Virus record (IMG/VR): IMGVR_UViG_3300025168_000387
Location: 1-31,123 of that record
Direction: 5' to 3' (one strand)
Length of the DNA: 31,123 nucleotides
DNA from: a virus
Below the pieces are notes generated by a model, which saw only the letters and a list, made by a program, of their open reading frames with translations, did no database searches and was not told where the DNA came from. Positions 1 through 6,597 of the stretch are shown in pieces (position 1 is the stretch's first letter; every line of letters starts with the position of its first letter). A program made the position numbers and the translations under genes.

Positions 1-581
1 TGCTCACTCTTATAGAGGTCGTACAGGTCGGATGCGAGAGACATAACCTCCTCGAAGGTCTTGGTTTCAGCCATCCGCGTAACGTACTGCTGTTCATCAG
101 CAGTGAACGGGATAGTCTCAAGACCGAACAGTCCAATCTTAAAGTGAAGATTGAGACGGTCGATGAGAGGCATATCGAGATTGATATCACGCTCGGCGAG
201 TTCGAACATATCCTGCCCGTGCAATTTCGCATAAGCATTGGCAAAGTCACGCTTTAGGCCTGGGAACTTGTCCTTGATAAGACGCTCAATTCGAGCATCC
301 TCAACGACATTCAGGAACATCTGGCGCGTACCATTCTTATTGACGAAATCACTCCAACCATCGGCAGGAGTGTGCAGGGCGTGACTCACTTCGTGACCCA
401 CAAGCATATCGTAAACGGAGTTGTCCATATCCTTCCACACGGGAAGTCCAAGGACACGGTTCTTCACATCGAAATATGCGGAAGGCGCGTCGGCGCGATG
501 CTCGACACGAATATCTTCCTCAGCCATCGCTCGGGCGAGGATGTCTTTCGAAGCGGTTTTGATTGGAGTTTTCTGACTCAT
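1..581 (-). CDS. MoxR-partner protein with HExxH metal site (CobT/VWA-type), C-terminus beyond window
   Basis: The minus-strand reading frame is open from an ATG at 581 to the left window edge (about 193 codons), so only the N-terminal part is seen. It contains a zinc-metallopeptidase-like HEVSH motif, in the context MLVGHEVSHALHTPADGW near residue 65, and a later VVEDARIERL segment that could supply the third ligand. Proteins of this kind in T4-like marine phages carry a C-terminal von Willebrand A (MIDAS) domain and stand next to a MoxR AAA+ ATPase; the VWA part would lie outside the window. The divergent neighbour at 967 is exactly such an ATPase. By analogy with RavA/ViaA, NorQ/NorD and CbbQ/CbbO, the pair is expected to remodel or activate a target protein, but the target is unknown. 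No Shine-Dalgarno precedes the ATG, and the promoter lies only a few bases upstream. An in-frame ATG at 599 falls inside the promoter and is less likely. Confidence 0.7.
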   Translation of the reverse strand, partial: MSQKTPIKTASKDILARAMAEEDIRVEHRADAPSAYFDVKNRVLGLPVWKDMDNSVYDMLVGHEVSHALHTPADGWSDFVNKNGTRQMFLNVVEDARIERLIKDKFPGLKRDFANAYAKLHGQDMFELAERDINLDMPLIDRLNLHFKIGLFGLETIPFTADEQQYVTRMAETKTFEEVMSLASDLYDLYKSE

Positions 582-589
582 ATGCGTAT

Positions 590-617
590 ATTGTACCATA
601 ATGAGGCACCACCGCAA
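590..617 (-). promoter_or_regulatory. Sigma70-type promoter, leftward
   Basis: Reading the minus strand there is TTGCGG (617-612), a 16-nt spacer and TACAAT (595-590). The start of transcription should fall near 583, which puts the ATG at 581 almost at the RNA 5' end. The element lies in one arm of the 45-bp inverted repeat that it shares with the rightward promoter at 875. Confidence 0.6.
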
Positions 618-737
618 CCACTATAGTAGACGTTTTTACCCCTTTTTCGAAGAAAATCGTCATAAATCCTTTGTTTTCAGGGGTTTATGCGAATAAATTC
701 AATTTAAAATAGTTATTGAGAATCCGTCTCAATTGAG

Positions 738-757
738 TTATCCACAAGTTATCCACA
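738..757 (+). promoter_or_regulatory. Two direct DnaA boxes
   Basis: TTATCCACA occurs at 738-746 and again at 749-757, separated by AG. Both copies match the strict bacterial DnaA box consensus. They lie near the centre of the divergent promoter region and could recruit host DnaA for initiation or for transcriptional control. Confidence 0.6.
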
Positions 758-874
758 ATTGGTTATCGGACATCAAAACAATTCCAGATAAATCTTCAAA
801 CGGCTAAATGCTGGATTGGCAGGGGTTTACGTCAAAAATGTCCCAAATTCCGCCCAAATCGTCTACTATAGTGG

Positions 875-902
875 TTGCAGTGGAGCCTGGTTGTGGTACA
901 AT
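875..902 (+). promoter_or_regulatory. Sigma70-type promoter, rightward, for the MoxR gene
   Basis: TTGCAG (875-880), a 16-nt spacer and TACAAT (897-902). It is embedded in the second arm of the 45-bp inverted repeat. The invariant block TCTACTATAGTGGTTGC (862-878) precedes and overlaps the -35 element in both copies and may be an activator or repressor site. Predicted transcription starts near 909, leaving a leader of about 58 nt before the ATG at 967. Confidence 0.6.
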
Positions 903-966
903 ATACATTCACGAGTGGGGAAAAACCCGCTCGAATCGTGAAACTCAGTCTAGGAGACTTATTCAA

Positions 967-2154
967 ATGAAATCCCGTCAAATGCAACTTGTTGATGCCT
1001 TAAAGGCCGCAGGATGCACTTCACCCGTTACCCGTCAAGATATTGTGGATGCGTGTGCCGCCTCTGGTGCGTATGCGTGTCCTCCGTCCTGGCTTACTCA
1101 AGATTCTGCCCGCAAGGTAGGACGTGGTCTTTATGACTGCCCCGAACTTGCGAGTGCGAGTGGCGATACTTCGCCTGCTCCTGTTGCAGAACCCGTTCCT
1201 GCTCCTGCCCCTGTGGTTGGTTCAGTTGAAACGGTACAGAGTAATGCCCAGGCCGCTCTTGCTATGGGTATGACTGGTGGTGAACGTGCTACTCTTGTTC
1301 CCGAACGCTTCGGTGGTTATGTCGCTTGGGGTCACTTTAGTGATGTCGAGCAAATTGTCCGCTCTAAGCAGTTCTACCCCATTTTCGTTACTGGTTTGTC
1401 TGGTAACGGTAAGACCTTGATGGTAGAGCAGTGTTGCGCCAAGTTGAAGCGGGAATGCTACCGCGTCAATATCACTCGTCAGACCGATGAGGATGACCTG
1501 CTTGGTGGTTTCCGTCTTATCAACGGTAATACCGTGTGGCAAGACGGTCCTGTCGTTTCCGCTATGAAGAACGGTGGCGTCCTGCTCTTGGACGAAATCG
1601 ACCTTGGTGGTGCGAATATGATGTGCCTTCAGCCTGTGCTTGAAGGTAAGGGTGTCTTCCTCAAGAAGACCAACCAGTGGGTCAAGCCCGCGCCTGGTTT
1701 TACCGTGTTCGCCACTGCGAATACCAAGGGTAAAGGTTCTGATGACGGCCGATTCGTCGGTACGGGTATTATGAACGAAGCGATGCTTGACCGTTTCCCG
1801 ATTACTCTGGAACAGCCGTACGCTACTCGCGCCACTGAGAAGAAGATTCTCGTCAAGGCGGGATGCGACGATGTTGACTTCGCTGACCATCTCACGAAGT
1901 GGGCTGAGATTATTCGAAAGTCCTTCTATGAGGGTGCGGTTGACGAAATCGTCTCCACTCGCCGTCTGGTGGACATCGTGAAGGCGTTCGGTATCTTCGC
2001 TGATAAGACCAAGGCGATTGGTTTCTGCCTTGCTCGTTTCGACGATGATACGAAGGAAGCGTTCCTGAATCTCTACTCCAAGGTTGATGCCGATATGGCT
2101 CCTGCCGCGGACGAGGCTACTGCCTCCGCCGAGAATTCGGAGTGTCCTTGGTGA
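967..2154 (+). CDS. MoxR-family AAA+ ATPase with N-terminal winged-helix-like domain
   Basis: This 395-residue protein is a MoxR/CbbQ-type AAA+ chaperone ATPase. Walker A is GLSGNGKT (residues 143-150), Walker B is LLLDEID (206-212), sensor 1 is FATANT (248-253), a candidate arginine finger is in AMLDRF (R276), and the sensor 2 region is STRRLV (330-335). Residues 1-60 form a separate, probably winged-helix domain. It resembles the free-standing protein encoded at 3028 and is joined to the ATPase by an Ala/Pro-rich linker (about 63-90). The frame is open from 808, but the promoter at 875-902 lies inside that extension and AGGAG stands 10 nt before the ATG at 967, so 967 is the start. The divergent HExxH protein is its likely partner. 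The family is well recognised; the substrate is unknown. Confidence 0.88.
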   Translation: MKSRQMQLVDALKAAGCTSPVTRQDIVDACAASGAYACPPSWLTQDSARKVGRGLYDCPELASASGDTSPAPVAEPVPAPAPVVGSVETVQSNAQAALAMGMTGGERATLVPERFGGYVAWGHFSDVEQIVRSKQFYPIFVTGLSGNGKTLMVEQCCAKLKRECYRVNITRQTDEDDLLGGFRLINGNTVWQDGPVVSAMKNGGVLLLDEIDLGGANMMCLQPVLEGKGVFLKKTNQWVKPAPGFTVFATANTKGKGSDDGRFVGTGIMNEAMLDRFPITLEQPYATRATEKKILVKAGCDDVDFADHLTKWAEIIRKSFYEGAVDEIVSTRRLVDIVKAFGIFADKTKAIGFCLARFDDDTKEAFLNLYSKVDADMAPAADEATASAENSECPW

Positions 2155-2624
2155 AGAAGCGTGAACTGACTAAATTCCGAGAATCCTATACTCCGTGGCT
2201 GTACGAATGTCCAGCCGAGGGATTGAAGTTGGCTGTTCACTTCGATGAGAAGGAACAGGTTAAGCAACTTGGTGCCAGGTGGAATCCCGACCCGAGTGGT
2301 AAGGGTGGATACTGGTGGATGCCTCAGTCGAGATGTACAGATGAGCGCCTCGTTTATCTGAATGACCAGAAGATGATTCTGGGGCTTCACGGCTCTATCG
2401 AAGCCACAGCGGCTGAAGAGATTACTGCCGAGATGCATTCTGAGAGGTTCATTCTGAGCGATGGCGCCAGCGAGTATGCCGTTATGCGGTTCGCCGATAT
2501 TGGCTTGGTTCGTTTCAAGGAAGCGATGAGTGGTGCCACGTGGTATAGCGAGGTTGAAGGAAAAGCCGAATGGGAAAATCTCGTCGGGGCAGGTTTTTAC
2601 CGATTGTCGGAAGAAAGTGTTTGA
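2151..2624 (+). CDS. DUF5710-like protein
   Basis: A protein of about 157 residues. Near residues 25-55 it contains a module in which L-x-V-x-F-x-E-K-x-x-x-K-x-L-G-A-R-W-N-P is followed by GYWWMP. This resembles the DUF5710 domain, a small fold found in phage and plasmid proteins, often next to primase- or helicase-related domains. The rest is unrecognised. A GTG at 2151, overlapping the stop of the ATPase gene by 4 nt, is preferred over the GTG at 2142, because GGAG at 2138-2141 is correctly spaced for 2151. The overlap implies translational coupling to the MoxR gene. The exact function is unknown. Confidence 0.6.
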   Translation: MKKRELTKFRESYTPWLYECPAEGLKLAVHFDEKEQVKQLGARWNPDPSGKGGYWWMPQSRCTDERLVYLNDQKMILGLHGSIEATAAEEITAEMHSERFILSDGASEYAVMRFADIGLVRFKEAMSGATWYSEVEGKAEWENLVGAGFYRLSEESV

Positions 2625-2648
2625 CTTTAGCCCATACGGGGCTATAAT
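2621..2648 (+). promoter_or_regulatory. Sigma70-type promoter
   Basis: TTGACT (2621-2626), a 16-nt spacer and TATAAT (2643-2648). It overlaps the stop codon of the preceding gene and would transcribe the small genes that follow. Confidence 0.65.
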
Positions 2649-2660
2649 TAAAGGATACCA

Positions 2661-2822
2661 ATGGGACAAATGAAAGCGTATGCAATGTGGCTGGAAGAGC
2701 AAGGGTATGTGGAGTATGTGGATACTCCCGATGGCGGATATGTCGCTACCGATAAGCACCCTGGCGAGAACGAAGCATTGACCGAGTATATGGAGAACCG
2801 CGATGCCCGCAGAACTGGATGA
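2661..2822 (+). CDS. Small hypothetical protein (53 aa)
   Basis: ATG at 2661 follows AAGGA (2651-2655) and a strong promoter that ends 12 nt upstream. The product (53 residues, beginning MGQMKAYAMWLEEQGY) is acidic and soluble and is not recognised. It overlaps the next gene by 20 nt, which is common in this gene cluster. Confidence 0.6.
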   Translation: MGQMKAYAMWLEEQGYVEYVDTPDGGYVATDKHPGENEALTEYMENRDARRTG

Positions 2823-3015
2823 TTTCTTGTGCGAAACCCAGTGTGAAGAGTTTTATGGGGAAGACCCTGAAACTGAAGAAGAGGAAGAGTGGCCAGACCG
2901 CGACTCCCTTCCCGAAAGTGATGAGGACAGTATTCTCATCGATGAAAATGGTGGATTGACCGCCGAAGGTTACGAAATGTTGGCGCAACTTGATGCCGCC
3001 GGCTACTTTGTCTGA
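2803..3015 (+). CDS. Small acidic hypothetical protein (70 aa)
   Basis: The product is very acidic (runs such as EDPETEEEEEWPDRD) and has two cysteines near the N-terminus. GGAG about 10 nt upstream supports the ATG at 2803, inside the end of the preceding gene. Short, highly acidic phage proteins sometimes mimic DNA or bind basic host proteins, but nothing more specific can be seen. Confidence 0.6.
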   Translation: MPAELDDFLCETQCEEFYGEDPETEEEEEWPDRDSLPESDEDSILIDENGGLTAEGYEMLAQLDAAGYFV

Positions 3016-3027
3016 AGGAGACAACAA

Positions 3028-3366
3028 ATGATGTATAATGAACTTAGCAACCGACAGAAGTCGTATATTGATGCAATCGTTACAGAGGCCCCTGCTCTGG
3101 GTATCAACACTAACAAGGGTACATTCTCCCGTGCGGAGTTGCGCCAGGTGTCTATGGCTACCAAGGGTAAGAAGTGGATTCCGAACTGGATTACCCACGA
3201 TGTCTCACGCCGTGCAGATAGGGGTGTGTTTACCATCCCTGAAGTGATGGATAGTATGGACGCTGTGGCAGTACAGCCTGGACAGGGTGTTGATGGTGAT
3301 GAACTCGCCGATACCAACACCACTGTAGTGATGGAGCAAGAAGATGTGGTGATGGTAACCGCGTAA
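3028..3366 (+). CDS. Winged-helix-like protein related to the N-terminus of the MoxR ATPase
   Basis: The product is 112 residues; AAGGAG stands before the ATG at 3028. Residues about 8-72 resemble residues 5-60 of the AAA+ protein at 967: both have a helix of the type Q-x-x-x-x-D-A, then a T/S-R-x-(D/E)-(I/L) helix, a P-x-W-(I/L)-T-x-D segment, an R-x-(A/G)-R-G turn and a final strand. This suggests a small nucleic-acid- or protein-binding domain present both free and fused to an AAA+ motor. The C-terminal 40 residues are acidic and low-complexity. Function is unknown; possibly a regulator or a competitor of the ATPase. Confidence 0.6.
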   Translation: MMYNELSNRQKSYIDAIVTEAPALGINTNKGTFSRAELRQVSMATKGKKWIPNWITHDVSRRADRGVFTIPEVMDSMDAVAVQPGQGVDGDELADTNTTVVMEQEDVVMVTA

Positions 3367-3401
3367 TAGGATAGTTAATACACTAGGATATAATTTATTA
3401 T

Positions 3402-3509
3402 GTGTCAGGTGGCATCCCTATGGGGAGACTCGAAACGCCACCCGTGCTTGACACCGTTCTCACGCAAACGAACGACGTTAAGGTGCAATGGGGGAAACCC
3501 CGTTGTCAC
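3402..3509 (+). ncRNA. Structured RNA of unknown class
   Basis: Between two genes lies a segment with strong predicted pairing. P1 is GTGTCA (3402-3407) with TGACAC (3449-3454). P2 is GGTGGC (3408-3413) with GCCACC (3437-3442). P3 is TCCC with GGGA (3415-3418/3423-3426). A separate hairpin at 3483-3509 has 11 pairs, one bulge and a GAAA tetraloop. A TATAAT at 3389-3394, without a good -35, could start this RNA at its first helix. The next gene begins 31 nt downstream, so it may be a cis-regulatory leader or an independent small RNA. I do not recognise a known riboswitch or ribozyme consensus. Confidence 0.5.
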
Positions 3510-3540
3510 TAATTTTAACTCTCTTCAAGGAAACAATATA

Positions 3541-3789
3541 ATGCACGATACTACTACCACTACACTGAGTGATTCTCTCGAAGCCATTCGTATACTCACT
3601 GAACAACTCGAAGATGCGGACTGGATGCCCGTTGAACAACTGAATGAATTCGTTACGACTGGTATCATTCTGGTCCATCGTATTCAGAAGTATGACATTG
3701 GTGCGTTCACTGACGACGAAGTTATGGAAATCAACGAATGTGCTGATTTGCTGAATCACCACACGCGAGAGATGTTCACGAACGAATAG
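3541..3789 (+). CDS. Small hypothetical protein (82 aa)
   Basis: The ATG at 3541 follows AAGGAA. The frame is open further upstream through the structured RNA, but that extension lacks a ribosome site and is not used here. The product begins MHDTTTTTLSDSLEAIRI and is acidic and probably helical. No family is recognised. Its expression may be controlled by the structured RNA in front of it. Confidence 0.6.
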   Translation: MHDTTTTTLSDSLEAIRILTEQLEDADWMPVEQLNEFVTTGIILVHRIQKYDIGAFTDDEVMEINECADLLNHHTREMFTNE

Positions 3790-3886
3790 TCAGATTCGAA
3801 ATAACAGTGCCACGCAAAAAAGGTGGTGCCATTTTTTCGAGGGCAATACGCCGCTGGCAAAAACACTAAAAAAGGACGAATATAAA

Positions 3887-4195
3887 ATGCCGTACAAAAC
3901 AAAGAAATGTGAACGATGCAAGAAAGCAAAGCCAATCAAGACAGGCTTTAACCCCCATAAGCAAACAATTGACGGACACTGCCACATATGCAAAACCTGT
4001 CATTCAAAGGCATTGTTGAAGGGTAACGGGTACAAGCAGAAGCAAGCAGTACGAACCAGTAAGATGTGCAATGAAGATTGTATTGTCCTAGAGATTGACA
4101 ATCAGATAAAACTGCTCCAGAATAAGAAGGCGAAATACCTTCGTTCGAAGACAATCCCCGCAACATTCATTCGAAAGATAATCGAGCAACTATGA
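3887..4195 (+). CDS. Zinc-finger protein (102 aa)
   Basis: Lysine-rich product with a cysteine cluster: C8-x-x-C11, then C32-x-x-C35-x-x-C38 in the context HCHICKTCH. This resembles the zinc-ribbon stub found at the N-terminus of many phage HNH endonucleases and as free small proteins. Residues 65-102 are basic and helical, which fits nucleic-acid binding. No HNH catalytic motif is seen, so an active nuclease is unlikely. AGGA precedes the ATG at 3887. The gene ends in an ATGA overlap with the next one. Confidence 0.6.
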   Translation: MPYKTKKCERCKKAKPIKTGFNPHKQTIDGHCHICKTCHSKALLKGNGYKQKQAVRTSKMCNEDCIVLEIDNQIKLLQNKKAKYLRSKTIPATFIRKIIEQL

Positions 4196-4734
4196 ATCCA
4201 GACTACTACAAGACACACGAAGAAGACATCTACGACCACGAACTCGAACGCATCAACAAGATGGACGATGACGCACTGGAAGTCCGCTACAACAAGATGA
4301 AGGTTCCCAAGAAGATTGAAGCCTTCTACGAAGCACTGGTTGACCAAGACCGTGCGTCTCGCATTCGAAAGCGTATCGAGAAAGACGGAAGCGTTCCCCC
4401 TGCAAAGAAGGAAGAACCAATGAAATTTGTTAAAGTGTTTCGAGATGAAAGCATTCCAAGCGGACGTATTCTCCGTCAAGCAATCTTCACACACAATAAT
4501 AGGTTCTTCCTGTATTCGTACAGTAAGCAACCAGACAATAACGTCGATGAGACGATGGTGTTTCGTTGTGATGCAGAAGGTGACCACGATGGTCGTGAAC
4601 TGTTTTTCGGACACGGTTACATACATAGCAAGGACGCAATGATTGGTACACAGGCGAATATCGGTAAGCACCTCACTACTGAAATTGCAGAGTTTGCAAC
4701 AATGACACCGAACAACTACGCACTGGAAGCATAG
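4192..4734 (+). CDS. Hypothetical protein (180 aa)
   Basis: Coupled to the preceding gene through ATGA. The first 80 residues are highly charged and helical (KMDDDALEVRYNKMK region); the second half looks like a compact alpha/beta domain (FVKVFRDESIPSGRILRQ region). Not recognised. A long reverse frame at 4102-4737 mirrors this gene and is taken as a shadow. Confidence 0.65.
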   Translation: MNPDYYKTHEEDIYDHELERINKMDDDALEVRYNKMKVPKKIEAFYEALVDQDRASRIRKRIEKDGSVPPAKKEEPMKFVKVFRDESIPSGRILRQAIFTHNNRFFLYSYSKQPDNNVDETMVFRCDAEGDHDGRELFFGHGYIHSKDAMIGTQANIGKHLTTEIAEFATMTPNNYALEA

Positions 4735-4736
4735 CA

Positions 4737-5024
4737 ATGATGAGACTACTAGTAGAAGAAGAGTATGGCTTTAAGTATTGGCAATGGGAAGTCGATGCAC
4801 AATGGAATGAAATTACAGACCTACTCGACGAAAAGATTAACCGCTCATTCTGGTATTCTTCCGACCTTCCTTCCCAATTTCCCGATGGGGAATGGACTGA
4901 ACTTGAGTGGGAAGACTACAGAGAACTTCTTTTTGGCGAGGAGTTCGATGCTTGGTGCCACTTACATACACACGAAGATTCGAAGTATGCTCTTCGAGAA
5001 CAAATGGAGATTCACGATGAATGA
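4737..5024 (+). CDS. Acidic hypothetical protein (95 aa)
   Basis: Begins two bases after the previous stop. The product is acidic and very rich in tryptophan and tyrosine (KYWQWEVDAQWNE). It overlaps the next gene by 8 nt (5017-5024). Not recognised. Confidence 0.6.
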   Translation: MMRLLVEEEYGFKYWQWEVDAQWNEITDLLDEKINRSFWYSSDLPSQFPDGEWTELEWEDYRELLFGEEFDAWCHLHTHEDSKYALREQMEIHDE

Positions 5025-5199
5025 AGAAAAAGTCTTCGTGTTTCTCGATAAACTTCGAAAGTCTGGCAAAACCAATATGTATGGCGCCAGTCCGTATATT
5101 CGAGAAGAATTCGCGTGTACTCGATATGAAGCGAACCGCCTTCTGGTGAAGTGGATGGAAAATTTCGGCGAGAGTCTGAAGCGTACTGGTGACCCTTGA
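5017..5199 (+). CDS. Small helical protein of T4-like marine phages (60 aa)
   Basis: The ATG at 5017 lies inside the end of the upstream gene. The product has the pattern F-L-x-x-L-x-x-S-G-x-T-N-M-x-G-A-x-P-Y-I, followed by a helix with R-Y-E-A-x-R-x-L-(L/V)-x-W-M. I recall this pattern as a small conserved protein of unknown function in cyanophages and related T4-like phages. It may be a minimal helix-turn-helix, but this is inference. A longer in-frame extension back to 4765 overlaps the previous gene and is rejected. Confidence 0.65.
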   Translation: MNEEKVFVFLDKLRKSGKTNMYGASPYIREEFACTRYEANRLLVKWMENFGESLKRTGDP

Positions 5200-5231
5200 A
5201 AAAATCGCGGTAAAAAATCGTGATTTGAGAG

Positions 5232-5260
5232 TTGACGCGGAGACGTATAGAGACTACAAT
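5232..5260 (+). promoter_or_regulatory. Sigma70-type promoter
   Basis: TTGACG (5232-5237), a 17-nt spacer and TACAAT (5255-5260). It shows that the frame open from 5189 does not start there and that the small membrane protein at 5285 begins a new transcription unit. Confidence 0.6.
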
Positions 5261-5284
5261 ATGTGGAAACAAACGGAGTTTATT

Positions 5285-5407
5285 ATGAACGAAAAAACAG
5301 TAGATAAGAATCATCCCCTATACATTCTCGGAATGTGTATTGGCGTATTCGTTCTCGCTTTCTGTGCGGGATGCGGCTGGATGACTGCTTTGAGTCTTTT
5401 TAACTAA
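5285..5407 (+). CDS. Small single-pass membrane protein (40 aa)
   Basis: The ATG at 5285 follows GGAG and the promoter at 5232-5260. After a charged N-terminus (MNEKTVDKNH) comes one hydrophobic segment of about 25 residues with three cysteines (ILGMCIGVFVLAFCAGCGW). The product is probably in the inner membrane. It could be a holin-like or host-takeover peptide, but there is no direct evidence. The glycine-zipper lipoprotein gene follows 7 nt later, so the two are co-transcribed. Confidence 0.6.
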   Translation: MNEKTVDKNHPLYILGMCIGVFVLAFCAGCGWMTALSLFN

Positions 5408-5414
5408 GGAAAAT

Positions 5415-5831
5415 ATGATGCGTAAAACAACAACAGTAATTCTACTTGGTTCCGCCCTTTCAATGCAGGGTTGCGGAACACTCGTAGGCGGAGGAATCGG
5501 CGCACTGATTGGTCAGGGTATTGGTGGAAACACCACCGCGACTTTGATTGGTGCGGGAGTTGGTGCAGGTGCAGGTCTGATTGTCGATGGTATTGAGAAC
5601 GACAAGAAGCAAAAGCAGATTGCATACGAACGACAGGTAGAGCAGGATGAGAAGATGCGTTACGAAGCGTGGAGACGCGAAGAGCATATCCGTGCAGAGC
5701 GTCGAGGTATGACCACGAAGCGTGTTGAAACTCGCCGTATTCTGAATCCTGATGGAACTGTTACCGAAACTGGTACAGAGACAATTACGTCCGAGCAGGA
5801 ACTCGGCGGATACTCGGGGTTGCCACGATGA
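5415..5831 (+). CDS. Glycine-zipper lipoprotein
   Basis: The product (138 residues) has a lipoprotein signal peptide ending in MQGC, so the mature protein should be lipid-anchored in the envelope. It is followed by a glycine-zipper region (LVGGGIGALIGQGIGG and GAGVGAGAGLIVDGI) of the kind that packs membrane helices in bacterial YmgG/OmpA-associated lipoproteins. Residues 60-110 are highly charged and likely helical, and the C-terminus is Thr/Glu-rich. Two adjacent ATGs (5415, 5418) are possible. Phage lipoproteins often act in superinfection exclusion or lysis; which applies here is unknown. Confidence 0.75.
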   Translation: MMRKTTTVILLGSALSMQGCGTLVGGGIGALIGQGIGGNTTATLIGAGVGAGAGLIVDGIENDKKQKQIAYERQVEQDEKMRYEAWRREEHIRAERRGMTTKRVETRRILNPDGTVTETGTETITSEQELGGYSGLPR

Positions 5832-6319
5832 GTGATAGAGGAAGTGGATATATGATTAATGTTGGAGATAGGATTATCTCTAGAGATGGTGAAAAACTGA
5901 CCGAAGGAATTTTGGTTAAAATTGATATGGAAGGCTTTATGGATACTATGCAACTAGACAATGGCGAAACGACTCAGGTAGACCGAGGTACAATTTACCC
6001 CGCAAACATTCAAGAGATTTATTCTTTCAAGACGATGAAAGCAGAACTGAACAAGGGTATCTGTGAAGTTACCTTTACGAAGAAGAATGGCGAAGAGCGA
6101 GTGATGCCTTGCACATTGATGTTTGACAGCATTCCCGAAGAACATCAGCCGAAGGGTACGGGTTCTGCTCACCAGTCCCAAGAAACCATTGCGGTTTGGT
6201 GTATGAACAAGGAAGCGTGGCGTTCGTTCCGCGTTGATTCTGTTACGAAGTTTGAACGTCTTACTGGTCTTGGTAAGGGCGAAAAGATTAAAGTAAATCT
6301 CGACGGGATTTTTAAGTGA
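5828..6319 (+). CDS. SH3-like beta-barrel phage protein
   Basis: Begins in an ATGA overlap with the lipoprotein gene. The first 60 residues look like an SH3/KOW-type strand set (INVGDRIISRDGEKL...NGETTQVDRG). Residues about 70-155 match my memory of the SH3-barrel proteins of T4-like cyanophages: a first half with EVTFTKKNGEERVMPCTL, then IAVWCMNKEAWRSFRVDSV. The family's function is unknown. A second start at 5852 is possible. Confidence 0.7.
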   Translation: MSDRGSGYMINVGDRIISRDGEKLTEGILVKIDMEGFMDTMQLDNGETTQVDRGTIYPANIQEIYSFKTMKAELNKGICEVTFTKKNGEERVMPCTLMFDSIPEEHQPKGTGSAHQSQETIAVWCMNKEAWRSFRVDSVTKFERLTGLGKGEKIKVNLDGIFK

Positions 6320-6597
6320 TGGACGAACTGAATTTAGAAAGTATTAAAATGGATGATGTTGAATTCGACGATAATGGTTATCCGATGCAACCGCTTCTTA
6401 ATTTCCATCCCAATTCAGATGAACAGATGTGTGTCACTCTGTGGGGCTGGGATACACAAGAATCGTTCGACGGATATACTCCAGAAGATATCACTGACCT
6501 AATTACATCTCTACAAGAAGCAAGAGATTTCCTTCTAAATAATGATGTTAATCAAGGTGAGTTTGACTTTGAAATTGAAGGAGATGACGATGCATAA
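6319..6597 (+). CDS. Acidic hypothetical protein (92 aa)
   Basis: The ATG at 6319 shares its A with the stop codon of the upstream gene; a GTG directly before it is an alternative. The acidic product ends in a run of Asp and Glu and has no recognised motif. It overlaps the next gene by 8 nt, continuing the coupled cluster. Confidence 0.6.
   Translation: MDELNLESIKMDDVEFDDNGYPMQPLLNFHPNSDEQMCVTLWGWDTQESFDGYTPEDITDLITSLQEARDFLLNNDVNQGEFDFEIEGDDDA

Larger units (their letters stand above)
582..966. other. Non-coding divergent control region, candidate replication origin
   Basis: This 385-nt gap between two divergent genes has no convincing gene. It holds two perfect matches to the bacterial DnaA box TTATCCACA, at 738-746 and 749-757, in direct orientation with 11-bp spacing. 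A third partial match starts at 763. An AT-rich stretch (about 632-720) lies to the left of the boxes. Outward-facing promoters sit at both ends, inside a 45-bp inverted repeat (586-630 and 862-906, 40 of 45 positions identical). Direct DnaA boxes, an AT-rich flank and symmetric divergent promoters are what a replication origin usually shows, but boxes this short can occur by chance. Confidence 0.5.

Noticed and set aside
372-626. Plus-strand frame of 84 codons
   Set aside because: It lies antisense to the HExxH protein, which has clear family motifs.
808-966. Upstream in-frame extension of the MoxR ATPase
   Set aside because: The promoter at 875-902 lies inside it, and a good ribosome site points to the ATG at 967.
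1222-1890. Long minus-strand frame opposite the AAA+ gene
   Set aside because: Shadow of the ATPase gene; no motif and no ribosome site.
3402-3472. Hammerhead ribozyme, tRNA or known riboswitch
   Set aside because: No CTGATGA/GAAA core, no anticodon arm and no known riboswitch consensus could be matched by eye.
4102-4737. Minus-strand frame of 211 codons
   Set aside because: Antisense to the gene at 4192, with a composition full of Cys and Val as expected from a shadow frame.
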